DNA from: Acidobacteriota bacterium | GTDB lineage: Bacteria > Acidobacteriota > Terriglobia > Terriglobales > Acidobacteriaceae | NCBI GenBank assembly: GCA_021793595.1 | Contig: JAJYSL010000070.1 | Location: forward strand, 1 to 19,386 | Length of the DNA stretch: 19,386 nucleotides | Direction: 5' to 3' | The notes under the pieces: model-generated | Told to the model about the DNA's origin: nothing | Database searches by the model: none | What the model saw: the letters and a program-made list of their open reading frames with translations, nothing else | In this document: positions 1-7,416 of the stretch, in pieces | Layout: each line of letters opens with the position of its first letter | Position numbering within the stretch: the stretch's first letter is position 1 | Made by a program: the position numbers and the translations under genes

Positions 1-108
1 GCAGTCGCCCTCAACGGACAGGTGGAAGACGCTGCTGGACTACATCGTGGCCAGAATCATTCCGCATAGGCCCCAAAAACTCCTCAAAACATCTGCGCTT
101 CTGGCTAG

Positions 109-651
109 CAACTGCGGTTTTTAGGTTTATCAGATCAAAATGGGGCCTTCGAAGTTCATCCATGCTTGTATCGTTCTGGTCGATGTTTGGAACAGATCAT
201 TACCGCGAAGCCAATCCCATGGAGTCACCTCGCTGACCCTTGGACGCTGGCGGGAGACGAATCCTGGAACGATTATCATCTCGCAGCGGATGTGCTGGTA
301 AGTGAAACGGGACCTGTCACGCTGCTCGGTCGCATCGATTCAGCAAACTCATTCCATGGAGGCATGTTCCCCGGTGGATACATATTCCGCCTTCATCCCG
401 ATGGCGCCTGGGAGTTGCTTTCCACTACGGACAAAGCAGTTCCAGTGGTTCTTTCCCACGGACACGTCGAGTTATCGACGTTGCGGTGGCATCACATCGA
501 CCTGGGCTTTCATGGAAGCGAGATCAAGGTTTCTCTCGATGGAAAACACATGTCGACCGTGACCGACACGACGCACAATCATGGAATGGTCGGCCTCGGC
601 ACCGGCTGGAATCAGGGACAATTCGATAACCTATCCGTCTCCCGGAATTGA
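109..651 (+). pseudogene. 5'-truncated galactocerebrosidase-like (GH59-type) C-terminal lectin domain
   Basis: The frame is open from 109 (stop codon at 106-108, another at 67-69) to TGA at 649-651. From about 127 the translation matches, from memory, the C-terminal jelly-roll/lectin region of animal and bacterial galactocerebrosidases: an LSDQNGAFEV segment, then KPIPW, then a W-N-D-Y strand, LLGRIDSAN, RWHHIDLGF, and the ending QFDNLSV. Human GALC has FADQTGVFEY, QRPITW, NWTNL, AGRV, KWYTLTLT and FAQFDN at the equivalent places. GH59 proteins have a TIM-barrel catalytic domain and beta-sandwich upstream; none of that is visible in any frame of 1-108. The first usable start inside the frame is TTG at 166, which would cut into the domain, and I see no ribosome binding site. 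I therefore read it as a decayed or decapitated gene of about 175 codons. A sequencing frameshift, or a gene starting left of the window in another frame, remains possible. It converges on the next gene with a 4-bp gap. Confidence 0.6.
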
Positions 652-655
652 TGCG

Positions 656-1540
656 TTATTTTTCCAGCAATTTCCGAATCGACTGTAGCTCCGCGCGGCG
701 CGTTTCGCTTGTTTTTGGATAGTCGATTTTCAATGCAGTCAGGGCGTCGAGAACAATCTGCGAAACGATCAATCGCGCATTCTCCTTGTCATCCGCGGGG
801 ACTACGTACCATGGCGCATGACGAGTCGAGGTCGCGTGCAGACAATCCTCGTACGCTTCCTGATAATCCTTCCAGTACTCTCGTTCGTGAATGTCCGACA
901 TGCTGAATTTCCAATTTTTTCCCGTGTCATCGATGCGCGAAAGAAAGCGCTTGCGCTGCTCTTCCTTGGAAAGATGAAGAAATATTTTTACAACACGCGT
1001 TCCGTTCCGGTGGAGATGTTCCTCTAACTCCACGATGGAGCGATAGCGCTCCTTCCACAAAGCTTTTCCCTGCTGAGCGTCTGGCAGCCCCTCATTCCTC
1101 AGCATTTCTGGATGCACCCGCACCACCAGCACTTCCTCATAATAGGACCGATTGAAGATGCCGATCATCCCCCGCTCCGGCAATCTGCAATTTGTACGCC
1201 ACAGAAAGTCATGCTTCAGTTCTTCCGCACTCGGCTGCTTGAAACTGAACACCTGGCAGCCTTCGGGATTAATGCCAGACAGCACGTGACTAATGGCGCC
1301 ATCTTTGCCTGCGGAATCCAATCCTTGAAAAATCAATAGCAGCGCATAACGACTGCAAGCGTAGAGGAGTTCCTGTAACGAGCTCATCCTCGCCACATGA
1401 TCTTCCAGAATTTCGCGATAGGCCTCCTTCGATGTATACACAGGCTTCACCAAAGTGGGCCATTCTTTCAGGCTGACCTTTTTGCCTGGAGGGAGCAGAA
1501 AATCTTTCGCGTCGATCGTTGTCTTCAATGTCTTTGCCAT
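656..1540 (-). CDS. ppk2: polyphosphate kinase 2 family protein (polyphosphate:nucleotide phosphotransferase)
   Basis: This 294-residue protein has the single-domain PPK2 P-loop kinase fold. PPK2 enzymes transfer phosphate between inorganic polyphosphate and nucleotides in the cytosol, linking polyphosphate stores to ATP/GTP supply. Visible motifs are the Walker A loop GLDSAGKDG (residues 73-81), the Walker B region with [17 protein letters not shown] (129-145), and the arginine-rich lid [13 protein letters not shown] (198-210), all in family order and spacing. Length is normal for a one-domain PPK2. The start at 1540 is preceded on the minus strand by a GAGG-type ribosome binding site about five bases upstream. 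It lies 41 bases behind the DUF255 gene on the same strand, probably as the last gene of an operon. The sequence alone does not settle the subclass (nucleoside mono- or diphosphate acceptor); the long N-terminal segment before the P-loop resembles the class that includes AMP/ADP-phosphorylating members. Confidence 0.93.
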   Translation of the reverse strand: MAKTLKTTIDAKDFLLPPGKKVSLKEWPTLVKPVYTSKEAYREILEDHVARMSSLQELLYACSRYALLLIFQGLDSAGKDGAISHVLSGINPEGCQVFSFKQPSAEELKHDFLWRTNCRLPERGMIGIFNRSYYEEVLVVRVHPEMLRNEGLPDAQQGKALWKERYRSIVELEEHLHRNGTRVVKIFLHLSKEEQRKRFLSRIDDTGKNWKFSMSDIHEREYWKDYQEAYEDCLHATSTRHAPWYVVPADDKENARLIVSQIVLDALTALKIDYPKTSETRRAELQSIRKLLEK

Positions 1541-1581
1541 TTCAACCTCGTGATGTGCGTTTGAGTCTTGTTCGGAAAAAT

Positions 1582-3807
1582 CTACTTTTCGATACTCTTA
1601 CCGCTCGGTTCCAAGAGTCGATGAAGCAATTCGATCAGCGCTTCGGGTTCGTAGACAGGCGGCTGGCAGCTTGTTCCGCAGCAGACCACCGCAAAACTTC
1701 GCTCACCACGCAACTCCGGGAGATGCGGCAGTGTCTCCGCCAGCGAAGGTGGCAGCGCGTGCGCCTCAACGGCGGATCGACGAAATCCCAGCACGGTTTT
1801 ATTCACGGCGTAGCGCGCCGTCGCAATCACGGATAAGCGTCGCGCTTCCTCGTCATCGCCAATAATGCAAACGTGCACCGGGGGCAACAGATACCGCTGC
1901 AGTGCAAGGCCATAGGCACCGGCGTACAAGCCGAATTGCTCAGCCACCCCGGCAAAAGCTTCGAGTGTATCTTCCGCTTTGTCTCGTAAATCATTGCTTC
2001 CGTTCAGCTCCGACAAACGCAGGAGCAACATGGCCGCCAGAGAATTCCCCGCCGGCGTCGGTGAGTCCTGCAACGGCTTTCGTCGAGCCGCGAGCACCCC
2101 GAGGGGCGCGGCTGCGAAGGAATTCTGCGCGGTATCAAAGAATCCGCCGCTGGTCGCGTCGTAGAAACGCGCGATCATTGCATTCGTGATGCGCTCCGCC
2201 TGCTGGTAATAATGCAAATGCACCGTCAACTCCCATGCATCGAGACACGCCAATCCCAGCGCGGCATAGTCGTCGAGCATTCCAGACACGGGAATCGACG
2301 GCGATTTCCCATCCCCGTATGCCACGACGCGATCCAGGCTGCCATCCACATGCCACGATTCCCGCAAAATTCTGTCCAGAGAAAATAGCGCAAATCGGCG
2401 CGGTACATCGAGCTCCAGAACGCGAGCCGCGTCGAGGTATGCAGAGATCGCGAGACCATTCCAGTTCACGTAGACTGTCTTGTCGACGAAAGGCGTGGGC
2501 CTCTGCAACCGCGCTGCATACAATTTTTTCTTGGCGGACTGCAACCGTTCGGTGGCCTGCTCCGCAGCAATTCCCGACCGGCGTGCAATCTCTGCCAATG
2601 AATAGTCAATGTGCAGTGTGTTCTTCTGCGGATTGTGGTGCATGTCGCCCAGTTCGCCAATATCGTAGTAGGGGGCGGCCACATCCATCTCTTCAGGACT
2701 CAGAACAGCAGCCGCTTCATCACGCGTCCAGGTAAAGTAATCGCCATCGTCGTCGAGCGATTCGTCGGCGTCCTGCGACGCATAGAAACCACCGCGCTTG
2801 CGGTCGCTCAATACGGTATCCATCCAGCGAATCACTTCCAGCGCAACCCGTGCGTGTTCCGGCTCGACGAAACTTTGAAAGCTGTGCACGTAATTCTTCA
2901 ACAGCTCCGAATTGTCGTAGGACATTTTTTCGAAGTGCGGAACAATCCAGCGGTCATCGACGGAGTAACGATGGAAACCTCCCGCGAGATGGTCGTACAT
3001 TCCTCCGCTCGCCATTTTATCCAGCGTCAGACGAGCGACGTTGTGCGCATTTTGATCCGCGCTGCGGCTTGCATAATCGAGCAATAAATCCAGCATAGAT
3101 GGATGCGGAAATTTTGGTTGCGTTCCGAAACCGCCGTTGTATTTATCGAACTGCTGAAACGCCGACTGCACCAGTTTCTCGACAATGCCGGCGTGCAGAT
3201 CTGCGGACCGGCCGGAAAACGATTCGTTGTATTCGATCGCTGCCACAACGCTATCGGCGGACTCCATCACCTCATCATGACGATCGTTGTAGGCATGCGC
3301 CATGGTCAGCAACACGCGACCAAAGCCAGGACGTCCATATCGTTCGTCCTTCGGAAAATATGTCCCGCCGAAGAATGGCTTGCCCTCTGGAGTCAGAATG
3401 ACGGTCAATGGCCAACCGCCCTGCCCACTCATCGCCTGCACAGCCGCTTGATATCTCGTGTCCACATCGAGCCGCTCGTCGCGATCGACCTTGATTGCGA
3501 TAAAGTGTCCATTGATGATTTCGGCAATCTCAGGATCTTCGTAGGATTCGCGATCCATCACATGACACCAATGGCACCACACCGCGCCGATATCCAACAG
3601 GACTGGCTTGTTCTCACTCCTGGCACGCGCAAACGCTGTATCGCCCCACTCCTGCCAGTTGACCGGTTGGTGCATGGCAGAGCGTAAATAGGAGGACGAC
3701 GCATTCGCCAGCCCGTTCAAGTGTTCTTCCCTGGGATGCTCGCTCCTAACGTCAGCTTCTTTCCTTGGCTGAGAAGTTTCATCCGCGCGTCCCTGTGTTT
3801 CCGCCAT
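1582..3807 (-). CDS. YyaL/SPATA20-type protein: thioredoxin-like (DUF255) plus alpha/alpha-barrel domain
   Basis: This is a 741-residue protein of the conserved YyaL/SPATA20 family. The N-terminal thioredoxin-like DUF255 domain (about residues 35-200) carries the family signature [19 protein letters not shown] with a CHWC redox-type motif at 78-81, then [18 protein letters not shown] and FFGGTYFP. The rest resembles the six-hairpin alpha/alpha toroid of glucosamine-epimerase-like or glycosidase-like folds. Near the C terminus is the family-typical cysteine cluster [13 protein letters not shown]. The biochemical role is not established in the family; bacterial members are usually called thioredoxin domain-containing proteins. 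I chose ATG at 3807 because GGAAGGG lies just upstream of it and the protein aligns from there; an in-frame ATG at 3825 has no ribosome binding site. It sits between the M20 peptidase and PPK2 genes on the same strand with short gaps (49 and 41 bases). Confidence 0.9.
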   Translation of the reverse strand: MAETQGRADETSQPRKEADVRSEHPREEHLNGLANASSSYLRSAMHQPVNWQEWGDTAFARARSENKPVLLDIGAVWCHWCHVMDRESYEDPEIAEIINGHFIAIKVDRDERLDVDTRYQAAVQAMSGQGGWPLTVILTPEGKPFFGGTYFPKDERYGRPGFGRVLLTMAHAYNDRHDEVMESADSVVAAIEYNESFSGRSADLHAGIVEKLVQSAFQQFDKYNGGFGTQPKFPHPSMLDLLLDYASRSADQNAHNVARLTLDKMASGGMYDHLAGGFHRYSVDDRWIVPHFEKMSYDNSELLKNYVHSFQSFVEPEHARVALEVIRWMDTVLSDRKRGGFYASQDADESLDDDGDYFTWTRDEAAAVLSPEEMDVAAPYYDIGELGDMHHNPQKNTLHIDYSLAEIARRSGIAAEQATERLQSAKKKLYAARLQRPTPFVDKTVYVNWNGLAISAYLDAARVLELDVPRRFALFSLDRILRESWHVDGSLDRVVAYGDGKSPSIPVSGMLDDYAALGLACLDAWELTVHLHYYQQAERITNAMIARFYDATSGGFFDTAQNSFAAAPLGVLAARRKPLQDSPTPAGNSLAAMLLLRLSELNGSNDLRDKAEDTLEAFAGVAEQFGLYAGAYGLALQRYLLPPVHVCIIGDDEEARRLSVIATARYAVNKTVLGFRRSAVEAHALPPSLAETLPHLPELRGERSFAVVCCGTSCQPPVYEPEALIELLHRLLEPSGKSIEK

Positions 3808-3856
3808 CGTGCGCTGCCCTTCCATTTTGAAGCGTTCGGTTGTTAGATGCGAAGGA

Positions 3857-4867
3857 TCATTGGACCAGTCGATGCGCCACCTGGACGTACAGATCGATTG
3901 CCTCTAACTGTTCCTGCTTGGCGAGCCGTTCGTTGGGCGTGTGTGCCACGTGGATCGAACCTGGCCCGAACAAAAGCGGCTCTCCCCAGTTTGACAGCGC
4001 AGGAACGTCAGTCGTGAATGCAGCAATCATCGTCGAAAACCCTTCGATACGCTTCAATCTCTGAAACGGAATTTCCAGGGCGACTTCCAACTCCGCATCC
4101 CCGCCGATCACGTCCTGCAAAGAGGCGCGAATTTTGTCGGACGGTCCGACCAGACGCACAAGGATCGTAGCCGACGCCTCGTCGGCGATGACGTTGGGAG
4201 CATACCCGCCTTCAATCAATCCAATGTTCAACGTGGAAGGCCCGACCTCCGGATCCGAAGGCAGCGGCATGTGCAGCAGTCGCTCCAGAACGGAAACCAG
4301 CTTATGGATCGCGGAGTCGCCTAATTCGGGATACGCTGAATGCGCCATTTTTCCGCGCGTGCGAATCACAGCGTTCAACACGCCTTTGGACGCCAGGGCC
4401 AATCGGTTGTCCGTCGGCTCACCGTTGATCAGGAAGCGGCTTCCCTTGGGCCGCTGGTTGGCGACCTTCGCGCCATGACTGCCGTTTTCCTCGCCCACCA
4501 GGAACAACAGCCCCACCCGCACACCCATCGCACGCAAGCGCTCCGCAGCCACAATCTGTGCGGCGATGATGCCCTTGGCATCGCTGCTGCCGCGCCCATA
4601 CATATATTGATCGTCCTCGCGGCTGGGAAAAAACGGCGGCACTGTATCCATGTGGGTCGAGAGAACGACATCGGGTGGGTCGTTCGAAATTCCTGCATAC
4701 ACGTTGAAACGTTCGCGCCCCGCACACTGCGGAACGGGCGTCGTTTCCACCTGGAAACCTTGCTCTCGAAGATATCGCGAGAGGAAATGGCCGACTGCGG
4801 CTTCGTTTTCACTGATGGATTCGATATCCACCAACTGGCGTGTGAGGGCAACGGGGTCTGTAGGCAT
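3857..4867 (-). CDS. M20 family metallopeptidase (ArgE/DapE/acetylornithine deacetylase-like)
   Basis: This 336-residue zinc hydrolase belongs to the M20 family, which contains amidohydrolases and peptidases such as ArgE, DapE and CPG2 that cleave N-acyl amino acids or small peptides. The metal-site residues are all present in order: H72-x-D74 in LSTHMDTVPP, the bridging D96 in GRGSSDAKG, the catalytic/metal pair E126-E127 in GEEN, E150 in INGEPTD, and C-terminal H309 in HVAHTPNE. The dimerisation domain with KMAHSAYPE (H176) is intact. ATG at 4867 was chosen because family homology (DPVALTRQLVDIES) starts there; the open frame continues to 4957 but would leave almost no promoter space for the divergent gene at 4969. 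The ribosome binding site is weak (GGAAA). The substrate cannot be told from sequence; the lysine/arginine genes that usually accompany argE or dapE are absent. It is likely the first gene of the minus-strand operon with DUF255 and PPK2. Confidence 0.88.
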   Translation of the reverse strand: MPTDPVALTRQLVDIESISENEAAVGHFLSRYLREQGFQVETTPVPQCAGRERFNVYAGISNDPPDVVLSTHMDTVPPFFPSREDDQYMYGRGSSDAKGIIAAQIVAAERLRAMGVRVGLLFLVGEENGSHGAKVANQRPKGSRFLINGEPTDNRLALASKGVLNAVIRTRGKMAHSAYPELGDSAIHKLVSVLERLLHMPLPSDPEVGPSTLNIGLIEGGYAPNVIADEASATILVRLVGPSDKIRASLQDVIGGDAELEVALEIPFQRLKRIEGFSTMIAAFTTDVPALSNWGEPLLFGPGSIHVAHTPNERLAKQEQLEAIDLYVQVAHRLVQ

Positions 4868-4968
4868 GCATTTCCAGCATACCGCTAGCGGAGTGATCCA
4901 AGACATCTGATGCAGCCCAGGGGCGTGTACCTTCTCCAAACCACGTAAAATATCCATACTGCCGACCT
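4868..4968. promoter_or_regulatory. divergent intergenic promoter region
   Basis: About 100 bases separate the divergent M20 and alpha/beta-hydrolase genes and must hold promoters for both. On the plus strand a TAAAAT (4946-4951) lies 17 bases before the hydrolase ATG and could be a -10 box, which would give a very short leader; I see no good -35. No clear operator or hairpin is visible. Confidence 0.3.
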
Positions 4969-5640
4969 ATGGAAGCCTCGCCCGTTCCTCCATCCATTCG
5001 ATCCTTCGATCTCCGCGGCCCCGCAGGCACGCTGGAGGCAGTGCTGAACCGTGGCCGGGATGACGCGCTCTACTCTGCGCTGGTCTGTCATCCCCACCCG
5101 CTGGGCGGAGGCACACTTCATAACAAGGTGGTCTACCGCGCGATGAAGGCACTGCACAGCCTGGGATTCCCAGTTTTGCGCTTCAACTTTCGCGGTGTCG
5201 GACGAAGTGAGGGAACGCACAACAACGGTCACGGCGAGCAGGATGACGTGCGCGCGGCGCTCGATTGGCTGGAGCATGAATTTCACCGTCCGATTCTTTT
5301 TTCCGGATTTTCGTTTGGCGCCAACGTGGGGATGCGCGTGTGCTGCGGCGACCCGCGTGTTCCGGGATTGATAGCGCTTGGCCTGCCGGTCGTGGCTGAG
5401 GGGCGACACTACTCGTACCGATATCTACCCCGCTGCAGCCAGCCCAAACTCTTCATCAGCGGCGATCACGATCCATATGGTCCCGTGGCTGAGGTCGAGG
5501 CGGCGGTGGCGACCGCTCCGGAACCAAAACAGTTGATATGGATCCAGGACGCCGACCACTTTTTTGTGGGCAAGCTTGACCAGGTGCAGACCGAAATCAT
5601 TGGATGGGTGCAGCAAAACTTCCCCGATGCGCGGATCTGA
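4969..5640 (+). CDS. alpha/beta-fold hydrolase (COG2945-like)
   Basis: This 223-residue cytosolic alpha/beta hydrolase resembles the short COG2945 group. It has HPHPLGGGTLHNKVV (41-55), then LRFNFRGVGRSEG (70-82), which forms the strand and loop before the nucleophile. The nucleophile elbow is GFSFGA with Ser115. The acid is probably D166 or D168 in SGDHDPYGP, and the base is His197 in DADHFFVGK, so the triad is complete. There is no signal peptide and no lid domain. These proteins are generally annotated as esterases or hydrolases of unknown substrate. The start at 4969 has no obvious Shine-Dalgarno but the protein aligns from its first residues and no better in-frame start precedes the HPHP motif. 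The gene ends 26 bases before the glycerate kinase start, suggesting one transcript. Confidence 0.87.
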   Translation: MEASPVPPSIRSFDLRGPAGTLEAVLNRGRDDALYSALVCHPHPLGGGTLHNKVVYRAMKALHSLGFPVLRFNFRGVGRSEGTHNNGHGEQDDVRAALDWLEHEFHRPILFSGFSFGANVGMRVCCGDPRVPGLIALGLPVVAEGRHYSYRYLPRCSQPKLFISGDHDPYGPVAEVEAAVATAPEPKQLIWIQDADHFFVGKLDQVQTEIIGWVQQNFPDARI

Positions 5641-5666
5641 CGAAACTTTCGCGAGTGGATGAGGGC

Positions 5667-7058
5667 ATGACGAATTTGCGGGACATAGCCCGAAGGATCT
5701 TCGATCAGTCCCTCACCGACTGCAGCGTGGAGCAGGCGGTGGCACGCCACGTTTGTGTGCGCGGGGAAACCTTACAGGTAGGCGAAGAGACGATCGATCT
5801 TGGGCAGGTGCGGCGAGTTCAGATTGTGGCCGTCGGAAAAGCTGCCCGCTCTATGCTTGTTTCACTGCTGCGGCAGCTGAGCTTACCTCGCCGGTACGAT
5901 CTGGCGGGCGTGTTGATCGCGCCGGAGGAATCGCAGAACGTCGCCACAAAACTTCCCCGTGAAATTCAATTTTTTGCAGGCGGCCACCCTTCACCGAATG
6001 CAGCCTCATTCGCCGGCGCACGCGCAGCCCTGACCATGTTGAGAAAATTGCCGCAAGATACGGTGGACAAATCGCTGTGCTTCTTTTTAATCAGCGGTGG
6101 AGCATCCGCAATGATGGAGCTGCCGCTGGATTCCGCGATTTCTCTGGCTGATACGGCGAGCTTTCACCGTGCGCTGGTGGGTAGCGGTGCCTCCATCACA
6201 GAAATCAATTGCGTCCGAAAGCATTTTTCCGCGGTGAAGGGCGGACGCCTTGCGCAAGCCGCCGGCAACGCAATCTGTCGATCGCTGCTGCTTTCCGACG
6301 TTCCCATTGGACGCGAAGACGCCCTGGGTTCCGGCCCAACGATTCCGGATTCTTCTACCGTCGAGCAGTGCAGAGAGATTGTCGAACGTTATCAACTGCT
6401 GGCTCAGTTCCCAGTTGCTGTGCGGCGATTCTTTGAGTCGGACGCGCTGGTGGAAACGCCGAAGCCGGAGGAGTTGCAGGCAAGGGCGTCGGTCCTGTTG
6501 AGCGCCCAAACCCTTGCCGAAGCTGCGGCGAACAACGCCAGGGCACTCGGTTATTTTCCTGTTATCGACAACAGCTGCGACGAGTGGGAGTACAAAGTCG
6601 CGGCCAGACATTTGCTCGATCAACTTCGAACTCTCCGCGCCAATCATCCTCGCGCATGCATCATCTCGGCGGGCGAAGTCAGTGTGACTTTACCGGCACA
6701 GAACGATGTCATGAAAAAGGTCGGCATCGGAGGCCGCAACCAGCAATTGGCCCTCTACGCCGCCACGCTGCTCACCCCGGAAGACGACCCGGTGGCCATT
6801 CTCTCCGCTGGATCGGATGGCATCGACGGAAATAGTCCCGCCGCTGGAGCCGTCGTGGACCGCGAGACGGTCGAAGGCGATGCGTTCTCCCAGGCAGTGC
6901 ACGCCGTGGAAGAATTCGACACCTATTCCTTCCTCTCCAGTCGAGGAACAGCCATCGTAATCGGGCCGTCGGGAAACAATCTTCGCGATTTGAGGATTCT
7001 GATTGCAGGACAGGCGCAAACCCCAGTGGCGTCGGGAGTTGGCCCGGAAATTCCATAA
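5667..7058 (+). CDS. glycerate 2-kinase (MOFRL family)
   Basis: This 463-residue protein is a glycerate kinase of the GckA/TtuD (MOFRL) family, which phosphorylates D-glycerate to 2-phosphoglycerate and feeds glyoxylate, serine or tartrate carbon into lower glycolysis. Family signatures are present in order: the VAVGKAA loop with K58, SGGASAM (143-149), INCVRKHFSAVKGGRLA (180-196), LLLSDVP (207-213), SGPTIPD (222-228), GGRNQQLAL (355-363) and AGSDGIDGNSPAAGA (381-395); the C-terminal MOFRL end is GPSGNNLRDLRI (433-444). ATG at 5667 is preceded by GAGGG and matches the usual N terminus (LRDIARRIFDQSL); the frame itself opens further upstream, inside the end of the hydrolase gene. Together with the hydrolase it forms a likely two-gene plus-strand operon. 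No tartronate semialdehyde reductase or glyoxylate carboligase is nearby, so the source of glycerate is not shown. Confidence 0.93.
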   Translation: MTNLRDIARRIFDQSLTDCSVEQAVARHVCVRGETLQVGEETIDLGQVRRVQIVAVGKAARSMLVSLLRQLSLPRRYDLAGVLIAPEESQNVATKLPREIQFFAGGHPSPNAASFAGARAALTMLRKLPQDTVDKSLCFFLISGGASAMMELPLDSAISLADTASFHRALVGSGASITEINCVRKHFSAVKGGRLAQAAGNAICRSLLLSDVPIGREDALGSGPTIPDSSTVEQCREIVERYQLLAQFPVAVRRFFESDALVETPKPEELQARASVLLSAQTLAEAAANNARALGYFPVIDNSCDEWEYKVAARHLLDQLRTLRANHPRACIISAGEVSVTLPAQNDVMKKVGIGGRNQQLALYAATLLTPEDDPVAILSAGSDGIDGNSPAAGAVVDRETVEGDAFSQAVHAVEEFDTYSFLSSRGTAIVIGPSGNNLRDLRILIAGQAQTPVASGVGPEIP

Positions 7059-7105
7059 ACCATATATTTCAATTTAGAATTGTGGATAGCTTTCGAAGGA
7101 GTCGT

Positions 7106-7168
7106 ATGTCACCGCGCACGAAAAGACCGAGCTTCGCCCAGGCAAGCGCCCCATTGGCAATGCGATAG
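7106..7168 (+). CDS. possible 20-residue ORF with strong ribosome binding site
   Basis: An AAGGAG sits four bases before an ATG at 7106 that opens a 20-codon frame ending in TAG at 7166-7168. The product is basic and of no known family. After the TAG the same frame continues open to 7381 (starting GTG at 7175), so this could also be a broken gene or chance. An AT-rich stretch with TAGAAT (7075-7080) lies upstream as a weak possible -10. Confidence 0.2.
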   Translation: MSPRTKRPSFAQASAPLAMR

Positions 7169-7289
7169 AAATCAGTGGCGGTACGTTGCAACTCGAAGCA
7201 AGGAGCAGTCCGCAGCAGAATGGTGAGTGCCAAAACCAACGGTGGGAGCTCGAAAGTGCCTAAACTAATTACTTTAAGTGATGGCACCT

Positions 7290-7306
7290 GCAAGGCGTGG
7301 CCTTGC
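7290..7306. repeat. 17-bp inverted repeat, candidate activator binding site
   Basis: GCAAGGC-GTG-GCCTTGC is a perfect 7-bp-arm inverted repeat. Its centre is about 57 bases before the start predicted from the adjacent sigma54 promoter. There is no T-run after it, so it is unlikely to be a terminator. A further half-site GCCTTG lies at 7317-7322. By position it could be the upstream site for an enhancer-binding protein, perhaps the NtrC-class regulator encoded downstream, though such sites are usually somewhat further upstream. Confidence 0.4.
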
Positions 7307-7328
7307 CAGAGGCTGGGCCTTGTGGGTC

Positions 7329-7344
7329 TGGCACGTGAGTTGCA
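7329..7344 (+). promoter_or_regulatory. sigma54 (-24/-12) promoter for the two-component operon
   Basis: The 16 bases TGGCACGTGAGTTGCA match the sigma54 consensus TGGCACG-N4-TTGCW at every fixed position, with the invariant GG (7330-7331) and GC (7342-7343) separated by exactly 10 bases. Transcription would start near 7355, about 60 bases before the histidine kinase ATG. The regulator encoded as the second gene is itself a sigma54 activator, which supports the call. Confidence 0.85.
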
Positions 7345-7416
7345 CCACAATTCTAGACTGCATCAGAAACCGCACCATTAGCCTTGGCATTCTGACGCGG
7401 AAAGATAAGCCTCGAA

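Larger units (their letters stand above)
7059..7416. other. regulatory gap between glycerate kinase and the two-component system
   Basis: This 358-base stretch has no convincing protein gene. It holds a possible short ORF (7106-7168), a 17-bp inverted repeat (7290-7306), a GCCTTG motif repeated at 7300, 7317 and 7381, and a sigma54 promoter (7329-7344). The leader from the predicted start of transcription (about 7355) to the kinase ATG is about 60 bases. The open frames of 60-90 codons on both strands show no family resemblance. Confidence 0.7.

Noticed and set aside
1..124. frame open to the left edge, considered as the end of a transposase
   Set aside because: Its 40 codons carry no recognisable motif, so naming a transposase would be guesswork.
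1519..3687. several 60-190 codon plus-strand frames across the DUF255 gene
   Set aside because: They lie antisense to a well-conserved gene, have Arg/Pro/Ala-rich translations and no start signals.
4885..5409. 174-codon minus-strand frame opposite the alpha/beta hydrolase
   Set aside because: It is antisense to a gene with a full catalytic triad and shows no domain.
7290..7306. inverted repeat as terminator of the glycerate kinase operon
   Set aside because: It lies about 230 bases past the stop codon and is not followed by a T-run; a binding site fits better.
7069..7350. 93-codon minus-strand frame in the gap before the kinase
   Set aside because: No ribosome binding site or family match, and it overlaps the sigma54 promoter.
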